Positions 6,188 through 10,338 of a stretch of DNA of 10,338 bases are shown in pieces. The notes under the pieces were generated by a model that ran no database searches, had not been told where the DNA came from, and worked only from the letters and a program-made list of their open reading frames with translations. The position numbers and the translations under genes were made by a program. Source of the stretch: DASYQV01 sp036005125 (GTDB taxonomy: Bacteria > Acidobacteriota > Vicinamibacteria > Vicinamibacterales > UBA2999). Positions within the stretch are counted from its first letter, which is position 1. Every line of letters begins with the position of its first letter. The DNA lies in assembly GCA_036005125.1 (NCBI GenBank), contig DASYQV010000137.1:1-10338 (forward strand). The letters run 5' to 3'.

Positions 6188-6619
6188 ATGCGTACGTTTG
6201 TGGCGGGCGCAAAGAGCGCCGATAGCCGGTGGCATGTCATTGACGCGGGAGGCCAGGTCCTGGGCCGCGTCGCCACGCTGGCAGCCCGGCTGCTCCAGGG
6301 CAAGCACAAGGCGATCTACACGCCGTTCATCGACACCGGCGATCATGTGGTGATCGTCAACGCTTCGTTGGTCAAGCTGACCGGGCGGAAGGATGAGCAG
6401 AAGGTGTACCGCCGGCACAGCGGATTCGAAGGCGGGCTGCGCGAAGAACGCGCCAAGGTCGTGCGCAAGCGTCAGCCGATACGGCTGGTGGAGGAAGCGG
6501 TGCGCGGAATGCTGCCGAAGACGCGGATCGGTGATGCGATGTACCGCAAGCTGAAGGTGTACGCCGGCCCGGATCACCCGCACGCCGCGCAACAGCCAAA
6601 GAGAATCGAGGTCGGTTAG
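6188..6619 (+). CDS. rplM: 50S ribosomal protein L13
   Basis: L13 is an early-assembling 23S rRNA-binding protein of the large subunit. The 143-residue product has the expected length and motifs: W.VIDA.GQVLGRVAT (15-30), YTPFIDTGDHVVIVNA, LTGRKDEQKVYRRHSGFEGG and VRGMLPKTRIGDAMYRKLKVYAGPDHPHAAQQP near the C-terminus. The ATG at 6188 has GAGGA 10 nt upstream; the open frame extends back across the promoter but those codons cannot be on the mRNA. rpsI begins 2 nt after its stop. It leads the plus-strand operon and has its own strong promoter. Confidence 0.98.
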   Translation: MRTFVAGAKSADSRWHVIDAGGQVLGRVATLAARLLQGKHKAIYTPFIDTGDHVVIVNASLVKLTGRKDEQKVYRRHSGFEGGLREERAKVVRKRQPIRLVEEAVRGMLPKTRIGDAMYRKLKVYAGPDHPHAAQQPKRIEVG

Positions 6620-6621
6620 TC

Positions 6622-7014
6622 TTGGCAGCTATCGAGTACTACGGAACCGGTCGCCGCAAAACGTCCACCGCTCGCGTCTTCCTTCGCCCCGGCAAGGGCG
6701 TCATCACGATCAACCATCGCGAATTCGACAAGTTCTTCACGACCGACGCTCTGCGGACGCAGGTGCGCCGGCCGCTGCTGCTGACCGAAACGGGCGACAG
6801 ATTCGACATCCTCGCCACCGTGGACGGCGGGGGCGTCAACGGCCAGGCAGGCGCGGTCCGGCTCGGCATCGCCCGCGCGCTCGTGGAGTACAACGTCGAG
6901 CTCCGCAAGCAGCTCAAGAAAGAAGGACTGCTGACGTCGGATTCGCGCATCAAGGAACGCAAGAAATACGGTCTGGCTGGCGCGCGCAAGCGGTTCCAGT
7001 TCAGCAAACGCTGA
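6622..7014 (+). CDS. rpsI: 30S ribosomal protein S9
   Basis: S9 sits in the head of the small subunit, with its C-terminal tail reaching the P-site tRNA. The 130-residue product begins MAAIEYYGTGRRKTSTARVF and ends in the universally kept SKR tail; GGGVNGQAGAVRLGIARAL lies in the middle and KERKKYGLAGARKRFQFSKR at the end. The start is TTG at 6622. There is no Met or other start nearby that would keep the conserved YYGTGRRK strand, and GAGGT (6608-6612) lies 9 nt upstream inside rplM. It is 2 nt from rplM and surely co-transcribed. The stop codon lies inside a 16-nt direct repeat that runs into the spacer before rpsB. Confidence 0.97.
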   Translation: MAAIEYYGTGRRKTSTARVFLRPGKGVITINHREFDKFFTTDALRTQVRRPLLLTETGDRFDILATVDGGGVNGQAGAVRLGIARALVEYNVELRKQLKKEGLLTSDSRIKERKKYGLAGARKRFQFSKR

Positions 7015-7033
7015 GACGCAGAGACGCTGAGAC
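7008..7033. repeat. 16-nt-period direct repeat over the rpsI stop codon
   Basis: ACGCTGAGAC occurs at 7008-7017 and 7024-7033 with GCAGAG-type bases between them, and CGCAGAGA returns near 7056. The spacer 7015-7077 is strongly purine-rich. No promoter or terminator is seen in it, so rpsB is probably read through from rplM-rpsI. Confidence 0.6.
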
Positions 7034-7077
7034 ACGACGGGGACGCGAGAGAGAACGCAGAGAGAAAGCGAGGAAGC

Positions 7078-7893
7078 TTGCCCGCGATCGCGATGAAGGA
7101 TCTATTGGAGGCGGGGGTTCACTTCGGCCACCAGACGAAACGGTGGAACCCGAAGATGAAGGAGTACATCTTCGGGGAACGGAACGGCATCTACATCATC
7201 GACCTGAACAAGACGGTCAAGCTGTTCCGGGATGCCGAGGAGTTCGTAACGAATCTCGCGGCCGAGGGCCGGACGATCCTCTTCGTCGGGACCAAGCGGC
7301 AGGCCCAGGACGTGATCGCGGAGGAGGCGCAGCGCTGCTCGATGTACTTCGTCAACCAGCGCTGGCTCGGCGGACTGCTCACCAACTTCACGACGATCCA
7401 GCGCAGCCTCGGGCGCCTGCGCGATATCGAGGCGATGGCCACCGACGGTCGCTACGACACGCTGTCGAAGAAAGAGATCGCGCGCAACGAGAAGGAGAAG
7501 CGCAAGCTGCTCAAGAACCTCGAGGGGATTCGGCAGATGGGCCGGCTGCCGGATGCGATCTTCATCGTCGATACGCGCAAGGAAAAGATTGCCGTCGACG
7601 AGGCGCGCAAGCTGAAGATCCCGGTGATCGGCATCGTCGATACCAATTGCGATCCCGATGAGGTCGATTTCGTGATTCCGGGCAACGACGACGCGCTGCG
7701 CGCGATCCGGCTGTTCGCCTCGCGAATTGCAGACGCGGTGATGAGCGGACGCGGCGTCCGCGAGTCGCGCCAGGCCGAAGAGGCCGCCGCCCAGGCCGAG
7801 GAGGCGGCCGCCGCCGATGCCGCCGCGCGCGCGACGCGGCAATCGCGGCCGCAGCGCCGTCCCGAACCGACACCCACGCCCGCCGGCGCATAA
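7078..7893 (+). CDS. rpsB: 30S ribosomal protein S2
   Basis: S2 joins the small subunit late, between head and body, and is held by S1 in many bacteria. The 271-residue product has AGVHFGHQTKRWNPKMKEYI (12-31), IYIIDLNKT, NQRWLGGLLTNFTT (93-106) and the PGNDDALRAIRLFASRIADA end of the core. The last 45 or so residues are an Ala/Glu/Gln-rich, then Arg/Pro-rich tail that is variable in the family. The start is TTG at 7078: it places five residues before the Met of MKDLLEAGVHFGH, exactly as in typical S2 proteins (MA.ISM.), and GAGGA (7070-7074) lies just upstream, with a short 3-nt spacing. An ATG at 7093 is the fallback. It is 63 nt from rpsI and 246 nt from tsf. Confidence 0.97.
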   Translation: MPAIAMKDLLEAGVHFGHQTKRWNPKMKEYIFGERNGIYIIDLNKTVKLFRDAEEFVTNLAAEGRTILFVGTKRQAQDVIAEEAQRCSMYFVNQRWLGGLLTNFTTIQRSLGRLRDIEAMATDGRYDTLSKKEIARNEKEKRKLLKNLEGIRQMGRLPDAIFIVDTRKEKIAVDEARKLKIPVIGIVDTNCDPDEVDFVIPGNDDALRAIRLFASRIADAVMSGRGVRESRQAEEAAAQAEEAAAADAAARATRQSRPQRRPEPTPTPAGA

Positions 7894-7907
7894 GCGGCGG
7901 GCCCGCG

Positions 7908-7972
7908 TATACGGGCTCCGCAGGAGACTTGTTTACAGATGCAAGGTCACCAGAATGAAGCGGAGCCGTATA
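7908..7972 (+). other. Hairpin 1 of the rpsB-tsf spacer
   Basis: TATACGG-G-CTCCGC (7908-7921) pairs with GCGGAGCCGTATA (7960-7972), 13 pairs with one bulged G, closing a 38-nt loop. It starts 15 nt after the rpsB stop. Confidence 0.65.
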
Positions 7973-7981
7973 GCGGTCCCG

Positions 7982-7998
7982 GGCGCGCAAAGCGCGCC
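7982..7998 (+). other. Hairpin 2 of the rpsB-tsf spacer
   Basis: GGCGCGC (7982-7988) and GCGCGCC (7992-7998) form a perfect 7-bp stem with the loop AAA. It lies 9 nt after hairpin 1. No T-run follows. Confidence 0.65.
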
Positions 7999-8013
7999 AA
8001 GAAGACAGTGCTG

Positions 8014-8082
8014 GCCGGCCAAGGGCTCTGCCCCAACGACTTTCCGACGTGATGAGACGCCAAGGCAGAGCCCTTGGCTGGC
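8014..8082 (+). other. Hairpin 3 of the rpsB-tsf spacer
   Basis: A 19-bp inverted repeat, 8014-8032 with 8064-8082, with one difference that would be a G-U pair in RNA. The core is CCAAGGGCTCTGCC and its complement. The loop is 31 nt. This is a very stable stem and may also be an interspersed repeat. Confidence 0.75.
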
Positions 8083-8087
8083 TTCAG

Positions 8088-8115
8088 GGGCGCCGGCTCG
8101 CGAGCCGGCGCTTTT
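8088..8115 (+). terminator. Terminator-like palindrome just before tsf
   Basis: A perfect 20-bp palindrome, CGCCGGCTCGCGAGCCGGCG (8091-8110), is extended by G8090 with C8111 and followed by CTTTTC. It looks like a GC-rich intrinsic terminator with a short T-run, 24 nt before tsf. In Escherichia coli the rpsB-tsf gap also carries a partial terminator that lowers tsf expression, so attenuation is the likely role. Full termination is unlikely because I see no good promoter for tsf after it. Confidence 0.6.
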
Positions 8116-8139
8116 CATGTACGGGCAACGGAGATGACG

Positions 8140-8754
8140 ATGGCAACAATCACAGCGGACATGGTCAAGCAGCTCCGCGACAAGACGGGCGCGGGAATGA
8201 TGGAGTGCAAGGCGGCGCTTGCCGAGGCCAACGGCAACGCCGAGGAAGCGGTGACGCTGCTCCGCAAGCGAGGTCTGGCGCAGGCCGCCAAGCGCGCCGG
8301 ACGGGCAACCGCACAGGGCGTGATCGGCAGCTACATCCACATGGGCGGCCGGATTGGCGTGCTCGTGGAGGTCAACTGCGAGTCCGACTTCGTCGCGCGA
8401 ACCGACGACTTCAACAATCTCGTGAAGGAGATCGCGATGCAGGTGGCCGCGGCCGATCCGAAGTGGGTCCGCCGCGAGGACGTGCCCGCCGAGGCGATCG
8501 AGAAGGAGAGGGCGATCTACCGCGGCCAGATGGAGAACTCCGGCAAGGCCGCCAACGTGCTCGAGAGGATCGTCGAGGGCAAGCTCGCGGACTTCTACTC
8601 GCAGTTCGTGCTGCTCGACCAGAAGTCGATCCGCGACGGCTCGGTGACCGTCGCCCAGATGGTGGCGCAGACGAGCGCGAAGACCGGCGAGAACATCAAC
8701 GTGGCGCGGTTTGTACGCTTCCGCGTTGGTGAAGGCGTGGAAGGCAACGCCTGA
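8140..8754 (+). CDS. tsf: Elongation factor Ts
   Basis: EF-Ts is the guanine-nucleotide exchange factor that recycles EF-Tu. The 204-residue product has the N-terminal UBA-like helix bundle (about 1-55) with VKQLRDKTGAGMMECKAALA (9-28), and the core domain with VEVNCESDFVART (77-89), whose Asp-Phe pair inserts near the EF-Tu Mg site. It is the short form, about 200 residues, as in Thermus, lacking the second core half of the Escherichia coli protein. The second ATG (8140) was chosen over one at 8134, because GGAG (8130-8133) lies 6 nt upstream of it and touches the earlier one. It follows rpsB after a 246-nt spacer with four hairpins, which suggests its level is tuned separately. Confidence 0.97.
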   Translation: MATITADMVKQLRDKTGAGMMECKAALAEANGNAEEAVTLLRKRGLAQAAKRAGRATAQGVIGSYIHMGGRIGVLVEVNCESDFVARTDDFNNLVKEIAMQVAAADPKWVRREDVPAEAIEKERAIYRGQMENSGKAANVLERIVEGKLADFYSQFVLLDQKSIRDGSVTVAQMVAQTSAKTGENINVARFVRFRVGEGVEGNA

Positions 8755-8770
8755 GCGAGGCTGTGATACG

Positions 8771-8962
8771 AAGGTCAAAGGGCAAAGGTCAAAGGGCAAA
8801 GGTCAGGTCAAAGGTATACGTGCAGGTTAAAGGTGCAGGTCAAAGGCGCAGGTCAAGGTCAAGGGTGCGGGTCAAAACGGCCGTACCTTGAACCTATAGC
8901 CAGACCTCTACCTTTGACCTGCACCTCTGCCCTGACTTTTGACCTTTGACCTTCGACCTGCG
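8771..8962. repeat. GGTCA repeat array and quasi-palindrome, tsf-pyrH spacer
   Basis: The left half (8771-8877) is purine-rich and built from AAGGTCAAAGG-type units, including a perfect 14-nt tandem pair (8771-8784, 8785-8798). The right half (8882-8962) carries the complementary motif CCTTTGACCTT several times. AGGTGCAGGTCAAAGG (8831-8846) has its perfect complement at 8911-8926, and AAGGTCAAAGG (8771-8781) at 8943-8953, so the two arms are nested. The transcript would fold into one long, imperfect hairpin. There is no T-run and no gene in the stretch. Confidence 0.8.
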
Positions 8963-8985
8963 CGAGAGTACGACTCGAAGGCAGC

Positions 8986-8991
8986 TATAAT
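8986..8991 (+). promoter_or_regulatory. TATAAT box placed for a leaderless pyrH transcript
   Basis: A perfect TATAAT, 9 nt before the ATG at 9001. Transcription would begin about 7 nt after the box, near 8998-9001, at or next to the start codon. The region 17 bp upstream (8963-8968, CGAGAG) is not a -35 box; the TTGACC at 8946-8951 is too far away. No Shine-Dalgarno site lies at a usable distance from the pyrH start. Confidence 0.6.
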
Positions 8992-9000
8992 TTTGTGCCA

Positions 9001-9735
9001 ATGCCGCCTGACCCCGTCCGTCCGCTTCCCGTGTACAAGCGAATCCTCCTCAAGCTCTCCGGCGAAGCGCTCATGGGCGACCAGCAATTCGGCGTGGACC
9101 CGGCCACCGCGACGCGGATTGCAATCGACGTCGGCGAGATCCAGGGACTGGGCGTCGAGACGGCGATCGTGATTGGCGGCGGCAACATCTTCCGCGGGCT
9201 GGCGGCGAGCGCGCGCGGCATGGATCGCGCCACCGGCGACTACATGGGCATGCTCGCCACCGTCATCAACGCGCTCGCGCTGCAGGATGCGCTCGAGCAG
9301 CAGGGCACCAACACGCGCGTCATGACCGCCATCGAAATGCGCGAGGTGGCCGAACCGTTCATCCGCAGGCGCGCGATCCGCCACCTCGAAAAAGGGCGCG
9401 TCGTCATCTTTGCCGCAGGTACCGGGAATCCGTACTTCACGACCGATACCGCCGCCGCGCTCCGCGCGATGGAGATCAAGGCGGAGGCGATCCTCAAGGG
9501 CACGAAGGTGGACGGCATCTATACCGCGGATCCCATCGTTCATCCCGACGCCACGAAGTACCCGACGATTTCGTACCTGAAGGTCCTCGAGCGCGGGCTC
9601 AAAGTGATGGATGCGACCGCAATCTCGCTCTGCATGGACAACAAGCTCCCGATCGTGGTGTTCAATCTCCGTGAGCCGGGCAACGTGAGGCGCGTGGTGC
9701 TCGGCGAGCCGATTGGCACGACCGTCACCGCCTAG
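9001..9735 (+). CDS. pyrH: UMP kinase
   Basis: PyrH phosphorylates UMP to UDP with ATP and belongs to the amino acid kinase fold; it is a hexamer in the cytoplasm. The 244-residue product shows KRILLKLSGEAL (13-24), IGGGNIFRG (58-66), the UMP-contact region TGDYMGMLATVINALALQDA (78-97), AAGTGNPYFTTDTAAALRA (138-156) and VDGIYTADP (170-178). All key parts of the family are present at normal spacing. The start is ATG 9001, although a GTG two codons earlier is possible; a TATAAT box 9 nt before the ATG and the lack of a Shine-Dalgarno site favour a leaderless mRNA beginning at the ATG. It can also be read from tsf across the repeat array. frr follows after 45 nt. Confidence 0.97.
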   Translation: MPPDPVRPLPVYKRILLKLSGEALMGDQQFGVDPATATRIAIDVGEIQGLGVETAIVIGGGNIFRGLAASARGMDRATGDYMGMLATVINALALQDALEQQGTNTRVMTAIEMREVAEPFIRRRAIRHLEKGRVVIFAAGTGNPYFTTDTAAALRAMEIKAEAILKGTKVDGIYTADPIVHPDATKYPTISYLKVLERGLKVMDATAISLCMDNKLPIVVFNLREPGNVRRVVLGEPIGTTVTA

Positions 9736-9742
9736 CGGAAGC

Positions 9743-9764
9743 CCGCAGGCGTGAGAGCCTGCGG
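9743..9764 (+). other. Hairpin in the pyrH-frr gap
   Basis: CCGCAGGC (9743-9750) and GCCTGCGG (9757-9764) form a perfect 8-bp stem with the loop GTGAGA. No T-run follows, so it is not a standard terminator. It ends 4 nt before the frr ribosome binding site AGGTGA (9769-9774) and could influence frr translation or be a short interspersed repeat. Confidence 0.6.
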
Positions 9765-9780
9765 CCACAGGTGAGAGGAC

Positions 9781-10338
9781 ATGGAATTCGACGATCTGAA
9801 AGGAATGTTCACCGAAGTAAAGTCGCGCATGGACGGCGCGATCGATCGCGTCCGCCGCGACATGGCGAGCGTCAGGACCGGACGCGCGACCGTGAGCCTG
9901 CTCGACGGCATCCAGGTGGACGCCTACGGCAGCCGGATGCCGATCAACCAGGTGGCCACGCTGTCGGTGCCCGAGCCCTCGATGATCATCGCGCAGCCGT
10001 TCGACCCGTCGCTCATGGGCTCGATTGAAAAGGCCATCCGCGCATCCGACCTCGGCTTGAATCCTGCCAACGACGGCAAGGTCGTCCGCGTGCCCATTCC
10101 CGCGCTGACCGACGATCGCCGCAAGGAGCTCTCCCGCCACGTGCACAAGCAGGCCGAAGAGGGCCGCAACGTCGTCCGGCAGGCGCGCCGCGATGCCAAC
10201 GAACGATTGAAGAAGCTTCTCAAGGACCACAAGATTTCTGAAGACGACGAACGGAAGGGGCTCGACCAGGTGCAGAAGATCACCGACGAGCACGTGAAGC
10301 TGATCGACGACCTGCAAAAAAAGAAAGATCAGGAATTA
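9781..10338 (+). CDS. frr: Ribosome recycling factor (3' end missing)
   Basis: RRF splits post-termination ribosomes together with EF-G. The 186 visible codons cover nearly the whole protein, whose usual length is about 185 residues. Domain I helices frame the sequence: MEFDDLKGMFTEVKSRMDGA at the start, VRTGRATVSLLDGI (31-44), then the domain II beta part with YGSRMPINQVATLSVPEP, DGKVVRVPIPALTDDRRKEL, and the RNA-contact helix VRQARRDANERLKKLLKD. The frame is still open at LQKKKDQEL, where family members end within a few residues, so only the last codons and the stop are missing. The ATG has AGGTGA 6 nt upstream, with a second GAGG too close to be used. It is the last visible gene of the operon. 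Confidence 0.96.
   Translation, partial: MEFDDLKGMFTEVKSRMDGAIDRVRRDMASVRTGRATVSLLDGIQVDAYGSRMPINQVATLSVPEPSMIIAQPFDPSLMGSIEKAIRASDLGLNPANDGKVVRVPIPALTDDRRKELSRHVHKQAEEGRNVVRQARRDANERLKKLLKDHKISEDDERKGLDQVQKITDEHVKLIDDLQKKKDQEL

Noticed and set aside
5395..6309. 304-residue minus-strand open frame across the divergent region
   Set aside because: It overlaps the pilM start, the rplM promoter and rplM, contains the repeats in translated form, and has no ribosome binding site or motif.
7929..7956. Sigma-70 promoter for tsf (TTGTTT and CAGAAT)
   Set aside because: Both boxes are poor matches and lie inside hairpin 1.
7933..8799. 288-residue minus-strand open frame
   Set aside because: It is antisense to tsf and reads through the hairpins and the repeat array; no recognisable protein.
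8771..8962. CRISPR array
   Set aside because: The repeats are short, degenerate and back-to-back, and occur on both strands; there are no uniform unique spacers and no cas genes.
8908..10317. 469-residue minus-strand open frame
   Set aside because: It is the antisense shadow of pyrH and frr, both of which are certain; its composition (His, Arg, Asp, Val, Ala) is that of a reversed GC-rich gene.

Overview
The window is about 10.3 kb of GC-rich bacterial chromosome holding two divergent housekeeping blocks. The minus strand carries a type IV pilus alignment and secretin operon, pilM-pilN-pilO-pilP-pilQ, followed by the first 33 codons of a probable lipoprotein gene that runs off the left edge. 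The plus strand carries rplM-rpsI-rpsB-tsf-pyrH-frr, with frr cut a few codons from its end by the right edge. The gene contents, the joining of rplM-rpsI to rpsB-tsf-pyrH-frr, the Ala/Pro-rich linkers and the abundant structured intergenic repeats suggest an acidobacterium, possibly of the Vicinamibacteria. That is an impression from the sequence, not a computed placement.

Layout: 1-101 lipoprotein start (minus); 107-5464 pilQ, pilP, pilO, pilN, pilM (minus, transcribed from right to left); 5465-6187 a divergent control region without a credible gene; 6188-10338 rplM, rpsI, rpsB, tsf, pyrH, frr (plus). PilM (cytoplasmic actin-like), PilN and PilO (inner-membrane bitopic proteins) and PilP (periplasmic) form the complex that links the pilus motor to the outer-membrane secretin PilQ. 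The plus-strand genes encode two large/small subunit pairs of the translation apparatus (L13, S9, S2), elongation factor Ts, UMP kinase and ribosome recycling factor.

No unknown protein system is visible. The noteworthy material lies between genes. Upstream of pilM there is a near-consensus sigma-54 (-24/-12) promoter with a 20-nt tandem repeat about 145 bp further upstream, and two 42-nt repeats in the presumed leader whose only two differences form a compensatory base-pair change. Two cruciform-like elements separate pilO from pilP inside an otherwise compact operon. rplM has a strong sigma-70 promoter and a folded leader. The rpsB-tsf spacer is a chain of four hairpins ending in a terminator-like structure. 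The tsf-pyrH spacer is a long quasi-palindrome built of GGTCA-type repeats, followed by a perfect TATAAT box so close to the pyrH start that the pyrH mRNA is probably leaderless. Four of the nine complete genes start with GTG or TTG.
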